A DNA stretch of 64,000 bases from Candidatus Rokuibacteriota bacterium (GCA_003220685.1 QHTE01000052.1:49174-113173), one strand, 5' to 3'. Counted from the first letter of the stretch, positions 35,250-43,884 are shown. Notes: a model not told the origin generated them from the letters alone. Made by a program: numbers and translations.

Positions 35250-36428
35250 CTACGGTCCGAGCCCCATGGCTTGACGGCCGAATTGTTCGGCGACGAGGTC
35301 CCAGCTGAGCGCCGCGTGGTGCGACGCGCCGTGAGCGTCGCGGTGGCAGCGCTGGATCGGCTCCGCGTCGAGGACGGCACGGGCGCCGCTGCCCTCGAAC
35401 AGGCGGTCGACGGCGCGGACACACAGCCGCGCGATGTAGGCCTTGTCGCGCCGGTAGCGGGTGCGATCGAGCTCGGAGAAGCCCTCCGCGCGTGCCGCTC
35501 GGTCGAGGATCTCGCAGATGTCCTGGCGGTGGAGCGCGCGCGCCGCGTCGACCTCGGCGCCGGCCTCGGCCAGCCTGAGCTGCAGGGCCACCGAATCCGC
35601 GGAGTGGCCGGGCCCCGACATGCGCTGAGCGCGCGCCACGAACTCGTCGACCGCGCCCTGGGCGATACCGATGAGGGGCGCGGCCAGGTCCCATCCGGCC
35701 AGACACCGGAGCGGCGCGCGGTAGCTCAAGCGTCCGTGCAGTTCCCAGCCGGTCATGTCCTCGACGCCGCACCGTTCGGGATCGACGACCCGGTGCGAGG
35801 GCACAAAGGCGTCCTTGATCACGATGTCCTTGCTGCCGCTCCCGCGCATGCCCGAGGCGAACCACGTGTCGACGATCTGGTAGTCCGAGCGCGGGAGTAG
35901 GAGCCACCGGGGCTCGGTGGGGCGCGCGCCCGGCACCGCCACCATCACCCACGCGGCCGCGTCGCAGCCGCTCGAGAACCCCCAGCGGCCCGACACCCTG
36001 AACCCGCCGTTCGCGGGCTCGATTCGGCCGCCGGCCGGGTTCAGGCCGCTGGAGAAGAGCGTGTCCGGACCGGTCGCGAAGAACTCCTCCTGGCATCGCT
36101 CCGGAAAGTGGCCGAGCCACCAGTTGTGCGCCGTCCAGAGCGAGTAGCACCACGCCGTCGAGCCGCAGCCGCGGCCGAGCTCGAACCCCACCTCGAACGC
36201 CGTGTCGACCTCGACGTCGTGGCCGCCGTAGCGGCGTGGATTGCCGATCCGGATGAGGCCGGAGGCGAGCAGATCCTGAACGCTTTCTGGGAGCACTTGT
36301 CGCAGCTCTTCCGTGCGCGCCGCGCGCTCCTTGAGCACCGGGACGAGCGCCTTGGCCCGACGAAGCAGCTCGTCCCGGGTCGGGGACGCGTGGTCGATCC
36401 CGGCGGAGGCGAGCTTTCCTGGGCTCAC
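35250..36428 (-). CDS. Acyl-CoA-dehydrogenase-fold flavin monooxygenase (HsaA/HpaB-like)
   Basis: Flavoprotein of 392 residues with the acyl-CoA dehydrogenase fold. The pattern (VLPESVQDLLASGLIRIGNPRRYGG, GCGSTAWCYSLWTAHNW, SGRWGFSSGCDAAAWVMV, GSGSKDIVIKDAFVP) fits the group D two-component flavin monooxygenases such as HsaA rather than true acyl-CoA dehydrogenases, because the catalytic Glu region is not conserved. Such enzymes hydroxylate aromatic or heteroatom sites using FMNH2/FADH2 supplied by a reductase. The GTG start follows a TAGCAT box by nine bases. It is first in the unit with the TPP enzyme and LLM oxidoreductase. Confidence 0.85.
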   Translation of the reverse strand: MSPGKLASAGIDHASPTRDELLRRAKALVPVLKERAARTEELRQVLPESVQDLLASGLIRIGNPRRYGGHDVEVDTAFEVGFELGRGCGSTAWCYSLWTAHNWWLGHFPERCQEEFFATGPDTLFSSGLNPAGGRIEPANGGFRVSGRWGFSSGCDAAAWVMVAVPGARPTEPRWLLLPRSDYQIVDTWFASGMRGSGSKDIVIKDAFVPSHRVVDPERCGVEDMTGWELHGRLSYRAPLRCLAGWDLAAPLIGIAQGAVDEFVARAQRMSGPGHSADSVALQLRLAEAGAEVDAARALHRQDICEILDRAARAEGFSELDRTRYRRDKAYIARLCVRAVDRLFEGSGARAVLDAEPIQRCHRDAHGASHHAALSWDLVAEQFGRQAMGLGP

Positions 36429-36511
36429 GGCGCCCCCATGCTACGCCGGACCGAGCGTCAGAGCGAGACCGGATCAGGAGGCCGAGACGGGATCGACTCG
36501 TCGCGCCCCGC

Positions 36512-37177
36512 TCAGAAGGCGAGCCCCAGCGCCCCGGCCAGGAACCGCATCAGTGGCGTCGCGCGGCGGCAGGCCGTCACGAAACGAGCCGGAAAGTCGG
36601 GCGCGCAGGCCTGGCGCTCGGTGAACTCGGCGCCGGCCGTGAAGGAGAGGCGCTTGAGGTCCTCGATGAGCGGATGGTCCGGGTCGAACCCGCGCGGCGG
36701 CCGCGTCAGGGTCGCCTCGTCGTGCGAGAGGCCCGCGCGCCTGGCCTGCTTCCACCCGCGCGGATTCCTGACGATCGCCTCGCGGATCGCGCGGAGCCCG
36801 TCGGCGCCCGGATGCCAGAGGCCCGCGCCCATGAACACCGAGCCGGGCTCCAGGTGCAGATAGTAGCCGGGCGCGTCGAAATCCCTGGGGGCCTTCAGAC
36901 CGAAGTGGATGCCGACGTTGGTCTTGTACGGGGTCTTGTCGCGGCTGAATCGCGTGTCCCGATAGATCCGCATCAGCGAGCCGCCCGACGGCCGCGGGTC
37001 CACCGAGATGTGACGGCTGATCCGCGCGAGCCCGGGCGCGAGGGAGGCGACGAGCGCCAGCATCGGATCGCGCACTTCGGCCAGGTACCGGTCCTTGTTT
37101 TCGTTGAACCATTCGCGGTCGTTGTGGCGCCGGAGCTCGGCGAGAAAGGCGAAGACGTCGCGGGAGACGCGTGTCAT
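36512..37177 (-). CDS. DUF2461 family protein
   Basis: Soluble protein of 221 residues matching DUF2461 (TIGR02453-like) over its whole length: FAFLAELRRHNDREWFNENKDRYL at the start, then RIYRDTRFSRDKTPYKTNVGIHF, and an HLEPGSVFMGAGLWHP block. The family is widespread and of unknown function. It does not obviously belong to the units on either side; about 83 bp separate it from the upstream monooxygenase gene and 34 bp from the LivM permease end. ATG start at 37177. Confidence 0.88.
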   Translation of the reverse strand: MTRVSRDVFAFLAELRRHNDREWFNENKDRYLAEVRDPMLALVASLAPGLARISRHISVDPRPSGGSLMRIYRDTRFSRDKTPYKTNVGIHFGLKAPRDFDAPGYYLHLEPGSVFMGAGLWHPGADGLRAIREAIVRNPRGWKQARRAGLSHDEATLTRPPRGFDPDHPLIEDLKRLSFTAGAEFTERQACAPDFPARFVTACRRATPLMRFLAGALGLAF

Positions 37178-37210
37178 GGCCCGATCAGATCGCGCGGTGC
37201 AGGCCGCCGC

Positions 37211-38179
37211 TCAGCTCGAGGTCCATCGCGGTCTCCGGCGAAGCTCCCGCAGGCTGCCGACGATGCCCTTGGGCAGGAAGATGATGAACAGGACCAGCAG
37301 CACGCCGTACACGAGATTGTCCCAGCCGACCGCGCGGGTGCCGAACCCGATGCGCAAGATCTCGGCGAGCAGGATCGTGATCACGGCGCCGATCGTCGGA
37401 CCGAGCGAGACGTAGATGCCGCCGACGACCACGGCGAAGACCATCTGCAGCGAGACCGCGATGCCGCTGACGGTGTCGGGCGAGATGAACATCTGGTACT
37501 GGCAGTAGAGCGCGCCCGCCAGCGCGGTCATCGTGGCGCTCAGCACGGTGATCTTGAGCTTCTCGGCGGTCACGTGCACGCCGGTCGCGGCCGCGGCGTC
37601 CTCGTCCTCGGAGATCGCCTCGAGCGCGTAGCGGAGCATGCTCCGGTCGACGCGGTTCCAGACGTAGAGGCCGACGGCCCACACCGCCAGGGCGATCAGG
37701 TACCACGTCGTCTTGTCGCTGAACTGGAACGCCCACAGGGAGCTGCCGCCCTGATAACGCTCCGGCGTGTAGCCGAGGGAGCCGCCGGTGTAGTCGCGCG
37801 TCGCGGTGATCACCTGCAGCACGATCCCCGACAGCGCCAGGGTGACCAGCGCGAAGTAGTGGCCGGTGATCCGGAACCGGAAGCACGGATACGCGACCAG
37901 CGCCGCCAGCGCCGCGCTGGCGACGACCGCCAGCGGAACGCCGAGCCAGGGGCTCACGTGGCCGTAGTTCCACGCGAGCGCCGTGACGTAGGCGCCCACG
38001 CCCATGAAGCCGCCGTGGCCGAGCGAGACCAGGCCGAAGCGACCCATCACCGACCACGAGGTGTACGCGAACGACCAGATCAAGATGATGATCAGGATGT
38101 GGAGCGGGTACGGCTGGCGATAGACGAACGGCAGCGCGAGCAGAACGGCGCCGCCGACCCACGGCAGATAGGCGGTCAC
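37211..38179 (-). CDS. Branched-chain amino acid-type ABC transporter permease (LivM family)
   Basis: Inner-membrane permease of about 322 residues with around nine to ten hydrophobic helices. LivM markers: SLGHGGFMGVGAYVTAL, an acidic loop (AISEDEDAAAATGV), a YVSLGPTIGAVITILLAEI region and the final LPKGIVGSLRE. The GTG at 38179 overlaps the LivH stop by four bases (GTGA), so both permeases are translationally coupled. It is the last gene of the liv operon. The ligand may be a branched-chain amino acid, an amide or another small carboxylate; families of this type are broad. Confidence 0.92.
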   Translation of the reverse strand: MTAYLPWVGGAVLLALPFVYRQPYPLHILIIILIWSFAYTSWSVMGRFGLVSLGHGGFMGVGAYVTALAWNYGHVSPWLGVPLAVVASAALAALVAYPCFRFRITGHYFALVTLALSGIVLQVITATRDYTGGSLGYTPERYQGGSSLWAFQFSDKTTWYLIALAVWAVGLYVWNRVDRSMLRYALEAISEDEDAAAATGVHVTAEKLKITVLSATMTALAGALYCQYQMFISPDTVSGIAVSLQMVFAVVVGGIYVSLGPTIGAVITILLAEILRIGFGTRAVGWDNLVYGVLLVLFIIFLPKGIVGSLRELRRRPRWTSS

Positions 38180-39045
38180 GAGCGCCGGGCCATCAGCCCC
38201 TCGGGCCGCACGAACATCATCACGATAAAGAAGGCGAAGGCGAACACGTAGCCCCACTCGAGGTCGAGGTAGAGCCCGCCGACCGAGATGATCTCGGCGA
38301 AGACGAACGCGGCGACGAAGCCGCCGCCGAAGTTGCCGAGGCTTCCCAGCACGCAGATCAGGAACGTGATCGGCCCGAACGTGAGCCCCACGAACGGATG
38401 CACGTCGTACTGCAGCACCAGCAGGCACGCGGCGAGGCCGGCCAGCGCGCCGCCGAGCCCCGACGTGATCAGGTAGATCCGCCGCGTATCCACGCCCATG
38501 AGCGGCATGATCTGCCGGTCCTGCGCGATCGCGCGGATCGCCGTGCCGGTGTAGGTGCGGGTCAGCAAGAGGTACACCAGCACCATCGCGATCAGCGCGG
38601 CGCCGAAGGCCAGCAGGCGCGAGTAGCTGACGAACATGCCCGCCACCTTCAGCACCGGCAGGCGCAGCCCGAGGTTCTTGAACTCGATGCCGAACAGCAC
38701 CGTCGCCGCGGACTGCAGGAAGAAGAGGACGCCGCCGGTGGCCAGGAGCTGGTTGATCGGCGCCGCGCCGAGGAGCGGGGCGATGACCAGGGTGTGCAGC
38801 ACGAGCCCGAGCAGACCGACGCCGACGATGCAGACCGCCGCGGCCAGCACGATCGGCGCGTGATAGATCGTGTAGAGGAAGTACATCGCGTACATCCCCA
38901 GCATGATGAGCTCGGCGTAGCAGATCCAGACGACGTCGATGACCCCGAAGACCAGGTTGAGGCCGAGCGAGAGCAGCGCGAGGACGCCCCCCAGCAGGAG
39001 GCCGTTGATCACCGCCTCGAGCAGGAAGATGTCGAAGATCCCCAG
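38176..39045 (-). CDS. Branched-chain amino acid-type ABC transporter permease (LivH family)
   Basis: Permease of about 289 residues (278 if begun at GTG 39012). LivH markers: INGLLLGGVLALLSLGLNLVFG first helix, RAIAQDRQIMPLMGVDTRR loop, and VRPEGLMARRS end. The start is unusual: a strong GGAGG (39057-39053) sits seven bases upstream of a CTG at 39045 that yields LGIFDIFLLEAVINGL, matching the family's usual N-terminus, whereas the first conventional codon (GTG 39012) has no ribosome site. A CTG start is therefore proposed but not certain. The LivF-like gene stop abuts this ribosome site. Confidence 0.88.
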   Translation of the reverse strand: MGIFDIFLLEAVINGLLLGGVLALLSLGLNLVFGVIDVVWICYAELIMLGMYAMYFLYTIYHAPIVLAAAVCIVGVGLLGLVLHTLVIAPLLGAAPINQLLATGGVLFFLQSAATVLFGIEFKNLGLRLPVLKVAGMFVSYSRLLAFGAALIAMVLVYLLLTRTYTGTAIRAIAQDRQIMPLMGVDTRRIYLITSGLGGALAGLAACLLVLQYDVHPFVGLTFGPITFLICVLGSLGNFGGGFVAAFVFAEIISVGGLYLDLEWGYVFAFAFFIVMMFVRPEGLMARRS

Positions 39046-39057
39046 GGCGCGGCCTCC

Positions 39058-39762
39058 TCAGACTCCGAGGTACGCTTCGCGGATGCTGTCGCTCGCCAGG
39101 AGCTCGGCGGCTCGCCCCGCGGTGTGGATGCGTCCGGTCTTGAGCAGGTACGCGCGATCGACCACGCGCAGCACCTGCTGCACGTTCTGCTCGACGATCA
39201 GCACGGTGAGGCCGCTCGAGCGAATGCGATGGACCAGCTCGAACACCTGCTCGACGAGGACCGGCGCCAGCCCCGCGGACGGCTCGTCGAGCAGGAGCAG
39301 CTTCGGCTCGGACATGAGGGCCCGACCGATCGCGCACATCTGCTGCTCGCCGCCCGACATGCTGCCGGCCAGCTGACGGCGGCGCTCGCGCAGGCGCGGA
39401 AACAGCTCGTACACGACCTCGAGCTGGCGGCGGAACTTCGGCCGCGCGGACGGTACGAAGCCGCCCATCCTCAAATTCTCCTCGACCGTCATGCGCGGGA
39501 AGAGGCGACGGCTCTCCGGCACGTGGGCGACCCCGAGCTCCACGATCCGGTGCGCCGGCGTGGCCGCGAGGTCGACGTCTTCCAGCACGACCAACCCGGA
39601 GGTCGGCCGGATCAGGCCCGAGACGACCCGCATCAGGGTCGTCTTGCCGGCGCCGTTCGGGCCAATCACGCCGACCGCCTCGCCGCGATGGACCTCGAGC
39701 GACACGTCGAACAGCGCCTGGAAGGTGCCGTATCCGGCGCGGACGGTTTTCAGCTCGAGCAT
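39058..39762 (-). CDS. ABC transporter ATP-binding protein (LivF family)
   Basis: ATPase of the branched-chain amino acid-type importer, 234 residues. Walker A GPNGAGKTTLM, signature SMSGGEQQMCAIGRAL, Walker B LLLLDEPSAGLAP, and a C-terminal EQNVQQVLRVVDRAYLLKTG with the switch region (Glu-Gln in place of His, as usual for LivF). Located between LivG and the permeases, 17 bp after the LivG stop. Confidence 0.94.
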   Translation of the reverse strand: MLELKTVRAGYGTFQALFDVSLEVHRGEAVGVIGPNGAGKTTLMRVVSGLIRPTSGLVVLEDVDLAATPAHRIVELGVAHVPESRRLFPRMTVEENLRMGGFVPSARPKFRRQLEVVYELFPRLRERRRQLAGSMSGGEQQMCAIGRALMSEPKLLLLDEPSAGLAPVLVEQVFELVHRIRSSGLTVLIVEQNVQQVLRVVDRAYLLKTGRIHTAGRAAELLASDSIREAYLGV

Positions 39763-39779
39763 GAGCGCGGCCCGCCGGC

Positions 39780-40535
39780 TCAGGCGCGGGGGGCCGCCGC
39801 GGCCGCCGACACCGCCGCCGCCCGGGTGCCGAGATAGACCTCGACGACCCGCGGGTCGCTCGCGACCCGCGCGGGGAGCCCCTCGGCGATCTTCTCGCCG
39901 TGATCGAGCACCATCACGCGATCCACCACGCGCATCAGCACGCCCATGATGTGCTCGACCCAGATGATCGTGACGCCGAGGTCCCGGCAGATCCGGCGCA
40001 GCAGCTCGGCGGCCTGATCCATCTCGTGCTCGTCCAGACCGCTGAGGCTTTCGTCGGCGAGCAGGAGCTTCGGCCCGGTGGCGAGCGCCTTGGCGAGCTC
40101 GAGCTTCTTGAGCGCGGCTGCCCCGAGCCCGTCCACTGTGGTCACGCGATCGGTCGGCAGCCCGACCAGGCCGAGCGCGCGCTCCGCCGCCTCGAAGGCC
40201 TTCGCGCGCGAGTGCCGCCCCTGGCCGAAGAACCCGGCGAGCACCACGTTGTCCAGGAGCGAGAGCCGCCGGAACGGACGCGGGATCTGAAAGGTGCGGC
40301 CGATGCCGAGATTGATGATCCGGTACGGCGGCTGCCCGGCGAGCTCGCGGCCCTCGAACTTGATCGAGCCGGCGTTCGGCACGAGCGTGCCCGAGAGCAT
40401 GTTGAAGATCGTGCTCTTGCCCGAGCCGTTCGGGCCGATCAGGCCGACGATCTCGCCCTTCTCGACCCCGAACGACACGCCGTTGACGGCGGTGAAGCCG
40501 CCGAAACGCTTGGTGAGGCCCTGGACGGCTAGCAA
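39780..40535 (-). CDS. ABC transporter ATP-binding protein (LivG family) with atypical signature motif
   Basis: Second ATPase of the importer, 251 residues, TTG start. Walker A is GPNGSGKSTIF; the ABC signature reads LGAAALKKLELAKAL instead of LSGGQ, and Walker B is LLLADESLSGLD, with Ser after the catalytic Glu in place of Pro. Related LivG subgroups show similar drift, so it is probably active. The switch His is in IIWVEHIMGVL. Alanine-rich C-terminal tail. Starts 18 bp after the binding-protein stop. Confidence 0.92.
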   Translation of the reverse strand: MLAVQGLTKRFGGFTAVNGVSFGVEKGEIVGLIGPNGSGKSTIFNMLSGTLVPNAGSIKFEGRELAGQPPYRIINLGIGRTFQIPRPFRRLSLLDNVVLAGFFGQGRHSRAKAFEAAERALGLVGLPTDRVTTVDGLGAAALKKLELAKALATGPKLLLADESLSGLDEHEMDQAAELLRRICRDLGVTIIWVEHIMGVLMRVVDRVMVLDHGEKIAEGLPARVASDPRVVEVYLGTRAAAVSAAAAAPRA

Positions 40536-40553
40536 GTCGCTAGGACGCGAGGC

Positions 40554-41873
40554 TCACTGCGCCGCGTACGGTGACGAGCCCGGCAGCGGCAGCACCGGCT
40601 CGCGCTGCTGCTGGCTCTTGGGCCAGACCAGATAGGGCTTGTCGTCGACGTACTGGAGGATGACGGGGAACGCGCGATCGTTCTGTCCCGACATCGGCGC
40701 GGCCTCGCCCTCGAACTTCACGCCGAAACCCAGCATCGTGCCGCCCTCGGGCAGGTCGACCTCGAGCGCCGCCTTGCGCAGCGCCTCCGCGTCCACACCG
40801 CCATACTTCTTGATGGCCCGCGGCAGCACCTCGGTCATGAACACGTACGTGTTGCTCGCCGACATCCCGACGTGCGCCGAGCGAACCTGCGTGCCCGGCC
40901 GCGCCTTGTCGTACTCCTCCCCGACCATCTTGACCATGGCCGGTAGCGGCGCGCGCAGCGACTTGTCGTTGGTGAGCCAGATCGAGATCGGGTCGACGTT
41001 GAAGAAGTAATTCACGTCGCGGCCCAGCGACTCCTTCAGCTTGTCGTAAACGCCGTAGCCGGCGCCGTGTCCGATCAGCGCGCTGAAGCGGAGCCCCTGC
41101 TCGCGCGCCTGGCGGAGGAACAGGGTGATGTCCGGGTTGTAGCCGGTGTGAAAGATCACGTCGGGGCGACCGCGCTTGAGCTTGGTCACCAGCGCCGACA
41201 GGTCCGGCGCCGTCGCGGCATAGCCTTCTTTCAACACGATGGTGAAGCCGGCCTTCTTGGCGCCCTCCTCGTTGCCCTTGGAAACGTCGGTGCCGTAGGC
41301 GCCGTCCTCGTGGATGATCGCGACGCGGACATCCTTGGCCTCGCGGCCCAGCTTGCTCTTCGCGCTCTGGGCGAGGAAGTCCATCGACATCAGCCCGAAC
41401 TGCCGGCCGCTCGGCTGCGCCCGGAAGACGTACTTCAGGTGGCGGTTCTCTAGCACCGCCGACGAGATGCACGTGGTGATCCACATGAATTTCTTGAGCT
41501 GCTCGACGCGCGCCGCGGCCGGCACGCACTCCGCCGACGAGTAGAAGCCGAGCAGCATGTCGACCTTTTCCTGCTCGATCAGCCGCACGGCCTCGTTGAT
41601 GGCGACGTCCGGCTTGCTCTGGGCGTCGGCGTACACGGCCTCGATCTGGTAGCCCTCAACGCCGCCCTTCTTGATGAAGTAGTCGATCATGATCTTGGCG
41701 CCAAGCGCGTGCAGCTCGGAGCCGCCGCCCGCGAACGGCCCGGTGTAGTCGTAGACGACGCCGATCTTGAGCTTCTTGCCCTGCGCCGGCGCGTCCGACG
41801 CCAGCGCGAGACCCAGCACCACCGCCAGCGCGAGCAGCCCACACGCGACGCGTCTCGATCCATTCCGAAACAT
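40554..41873 (-). CDS. Branched-chain amino acid-type ABC substrate-binding protein (LivK/Peripla_BP_6)
   Basis: Periplasmic binding protein, about 439 residues, first gene of the liv operon (order K-G-F-H-M). A Sec signal (RRVACGLLALAVVLGLALA, cleavage near APAQG) precedes LKIGVVYDYTGPFAGGG, a typical type I periplasmic-binding-protein start. Later blocks: VDMLLGFYSSAECVPAA, VAIIHEDGAYGTDVSKG and PDVIFHTGYNPDITLF. The ATG at 41873 has GGGGAGG six bases upstream and is preferred over an in-frame start 30 bases earlier. A consensus-like promoter with an embedded GntR-type half-palindrome lies upstream. Confidence 0.93.
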   Translation of the reverse strand: MFRNGSRRVACGLLALAVVLGLALASDAPAQGKKLKIGVVYDYTGPFAGGGSELHALGAKIMIDYFIKKGGVEGYQIEAVYADAQSKPDVAINEAVRLIEQEKVDMLLGFYSSAECVPAAARVEQLKKFMWITTCISSAVLENRHLKYVFRAQPSGRQFGLMSMDFLAQSAKSKLGREAKDVRVAIIHEDGAYGTDVSKGNEEGAKKAGFTIVLKEGYAATAPDLSALVTKLKRGRPDVIFHTGYNPDITLFLRQAREQGLRFSALIGHGAGYGVYDKLKESLGRDVNYFFNVDPISIWLTNDKSLRAPLPAMVKMVGEEYDKARPGTQVRSAHVGMSASNTYVFMTEVLPRAIKKYGGVDAEALRKAALEVDLPEGGTMLGFGVKFEGEAAPMSGQNDRAFPVILQYVDDKPYLVWPKSQQQREPVLPLPGSSPYAAQ

Positions 41874-41917
41874 GGAGCCTCCCCGGGAGCGAGGATCGGC
41901 CACCGCTCTGCGCGGGC

Positions 41918-41946
41918 ATTAGAAGTTGGTCGTCCGACAATGTCAA
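41918..41946 (-). promoter_or_regulatory. Promoter of the liv operon with embedded GntR/FadR-type operator
   Basis: On the minus strand a perfect TTGACA (41946-41941) and TCTAAT (41923-41918, five of six consensus) are separated by exactly 17 bases. The spacer contains TTGTCGGACGA (41940-41930), which fits the T-N-G-T-N3-A-C-N-A core bound by FadR-subfamily GntR repressors. A regulator bound there would block RNA polymerase. No GntR gene is in the window. Confidence 0.6.
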
Positions 41947-41985
41947 GGCCCGGCCGGCCGCGGAGACGTGATACCGTCCGAGTTC

Positions 41986-42747
41986 ATGAGCCAGACGCCC
42001 TCCGCTCGCGACGTGGCCGCCGGCAACTACCGTTTCCTGCCGGGGATCGCCCCGTTCTCGTCGGGCGCGGCCGCGGCCGCGGGCTATCAGATCGTCCACG
42101 CGACCTCGCGTGCGCCGATCCCGTGGCGCGACGGGTTCGCGCCGATCGACCGGCATCTGCGCGCCGAAGGCCGGCCGCGCGCGGCGCTCGCCGCCATCGA
42201 GCTCAGGAGCCCGGCACCGTTCAGCTTCGACGGCTTCGACGCGTTCAACGCCGGCTATCAGGCGCTCCTCAAGGAGTGGAACCTGCTCGTCGACGGCGCC
42301 AACCCGATCGCCCGCACGAACGTGGCGCCGCTCGCCGGCGCTCCGCCGGAGCCCTCCCTCTACGGCTTCGGCTACACCATCGCCGGCGCCCCGCCGCGTC
42401 CGACCTTCATCGTGGCCGGCGCGGGCGAGATGCGCGAGCGCGGCGTCGGCGTCGCGGGCATCGTCCGCCACGGCGAGACGTCGGCCGCGGCGATGCGTGA
42501 GAAGGCGGCGCACGTGATGCGGATCATGCAGGCGCGCCTGCAGGGGCTCGGCGCCATGTGGGCCGACGTCACCGCGATCGACATCTACACGGCCGAGCCC
42601 ATCGAGAGCTTCCTCGCCGACACGGTCCTGGCGCCGGCCGGTGCGGCGGCGATCCACGGCGTGCGCTGGTTTCCCAGCCGGCCGCCGGTGATCGGGCTCG
42701 AGTACGAGATGGACCTGCGCGGCGTCGCGCGAGAAATTTTCGTCTGA
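41986..42747 (+). CDS. RidA/YjgF-like (2-aminomuconate deaminase-like) protein, possibly two-domain
   Basis: Soluble protein of about 253 residues. The C-terminal half is arranged like RidA: a helix (SAAAMREKAAHVMRIMQARLQG), then MWADVTAIDIYTAE and a final RPPVIGLEYEMDLRGVAREI. The N-terminal half may be a second, diverged copy (RAALAAIELRSPAPFSFDGF ... GYQALLKEWNLLVDG). RidA proteins hydrolyse reactive enamines or imines; no such activity is established for this subgroup. Start uncertain: ATG 41986 lacks a Shine-Dalgarno sequence, GTG 41968 has CGGAGAC before it. Divergent from the liv operon. Confidence 0.6.
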   Translation: MSQTPSARDVAAGNYRFLPGIAPFSSGAAAAAGYQIVHATSRAPIPWRDGFAPIDRHLRAEGRPRAALAAIELRSPAPFSFDGFDAFNAGYQALLKEWNLLVDGANPIARTNVAPLAGAPPEPSLYGFGYTIAGAPPRPTFIVAGAGEMRERGVGVAGIVRHGETSAAAMREKAAHVMRIMQARLQGLGAMWADVTAIDIYTAEPIESFLADTVLAPAGAAAIHGVRWFPSRPPVIGLEYEMDLRGVAREIFV

Positions 42748-42753
42748 CCCCCA

Positions 42754-42779
42754 AGCCCCCCTCGCTCGGAGAAGGGGCT
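42754..42779. terminator. Stem-loop between convergent genes
   Basis: AGCCCC (42754-42759) and GGGGCT (42774-42779) form a six-pair stem, extended by a CTC/GAG pairing inside the loop. It lies between the RidA-like stop (42747) and the stop of the minus-strand dehydrogenase (42778), where a bidirectional terminator is expected. There is no U tract, so intrinsic termination is uncertain. Confidence 0.4.
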
Positions 42780-43668
42780 AACCTCCGACCTTCACGTTGG
42801 CCAGGCGCTCGAGCACCTGGATGATCGCGGTGCCGTCCTGCTTGCCGAGCCCGGCCGCGCGCGCCATCTGGTAGATCTGCTGACTCACGTTCGCGAGCAG
42901 GAGCGGCGCTCCGAGCTGCTTCGCGAACGCCGTCTCGAGCTCCTGGTCCTTGAACGAGATGTCCACGGTCCCGCCCGGCGAGAAGTCGCGCGCCAGCATC
43001 CGGGCCGCGCCGCGCTCGAACGCCGAGCTGGTCCCGGTGCTGACCCGCACGACCTCGTAGATCGTCTTCGGGTCGAGCCCGGCCTTGACACCCAGCACGA
43101 GGGCTTCGGCCACCGCCACCATGTTGACCTGCACCAGCATGTTGTTGACGAGCTTCATCGCGAGCCCCTGCCCGAGCCCGCCCACGTGGAAGATCTTGGT
43201 CCCCATCGCCTTGAAGAGGTCGCGACAGGCCTCGAAGGTCGCGGCATCGCCCCCGGCGATGATTGACAGCTCGCCCGACTTCGCCCGCTCGGTGCCGCCG
43301 CTCACTGGCGCGTCGAGCATGGCGACGCCGCGCGCCGCGAGCGCGGCGGCCAGCCGCCGCGCGGCCAGCGGGTCGATCGTGCTCATGCTGATCACGATGT
43401 GCCCCGGCCGGGCGGCGTGGATGATCCCGCGCTCGCCGGCGATCACCGACTCGGCCTGCGTGGTCGTCTCCACCATCGAGATCGTGCGATCGGCCGCGGC
43501 GGCCACGCCGGTAGGCGACTCGACGACCGTCGCCCCGCGCGCCCGCAGGGGCTCGACCTTCGCCGGATCGATGTCGTGAACGACCAGCGGGAACCCGTGC
43601 TTGGAGAGATTCAGCGCCATCGGTTGCCCCATGTTGCCGAGTCCGATGAACCCAACGGCTCCAGCCAT
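42778..43668 (-). CDS. NAD(P)-dependent 3-hydroxyisobutyrate dehydrogenase-family oxidoreductase
   Basis: Beta-hydroxyacid dehydrogenase, 296 residues. Motifs in order: cofactor loop GFIGLGNMGQPMALNL (residues 6-21), substrate loop MLDAPVSGGTERAKSG (about residue 120), catalytic Lys in GLAMKLVNNMLVQ (about residue 172) and the C-terminal DISFKDQELETAF. Substrates of the family include 3-hydroxyisobutyrate and tartronate semialdehyde; which one applies cannot be told. It converges on the RidA-like gene. I see no operon partner on the minus strand. Confidence 0.9.
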   Translation of the reverse strand: MAGAVGFIGLGNMGQPMALNLSKHGFPLVVHDIDPAKVEPLRARGATVVESPTGVAAAADRTISMVETTTQAESVIAGERGIIHAARPGHIVISMSTIDPLAARRLAAALAARGVAMLDAPVSGGTERAKSGELSIIAGGDAATFEACRDLFKAMGTKIFHVGGLGQGLAMKLVNNMLVQVNMVAVAEALVLGVKAGLDPKTIYEVVRVSTGTSSAFERGAARMLARDFSPGGTVDISFKDQELETAFAKQLGAPLLLANVSQQIYQMARAAGLGKQDGTAIIQVLERLANVKVGG

Positions 43669-43832
43669 CGTGCCCTCCCTGGGCCGCCACGGTAGTCTTC
43701 GTGTCTCGAACAGTCAACCGCGGGTGCGCGCCCGTTCTTACTCGATAACTCTTACGCGGTCGCGGCGTCGCGCGGCGCGCGGGCGCGCTCGACGCGACGT
43801 AGATGCCTGTCGTGACAAGCGCGACGCGAGTG

Positions 43833-43848
43833 TGGCACACGTCTTGCC
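43833..43848 (+). promoter_or_regulatory. Sigma-54 (RpoN)-type -24/-12 promoter
   Basis: TGGCACACGTCTTGCC contains the GG-N10-GC core and agrees with the TGGCAC-R-N4-TTGC consensus at every fixed position. It sits in the 389-bp gap between the minus-strand dehydrogenase start and the glycine-zipper gene, in the sense direction. A short dyad, TGTC-GT-GACA, lies just upstream at 43808-43817 and could be an activator half-site. Transcription would start near 43859. Confidence 0.55.
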
Positions 43849-43884
43849 GGTCGAGCCAGGCGAGGCCCGCTGGATGAAACCGTT

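Noticed and set aside
34407-35900. Plus-strand frame of nearly 500 codons opposite the TPP and monooxygenase genes
   Set aside because: It crosses two well-supported minus-strand genes and shows only the repetitive composition of antisense translation.
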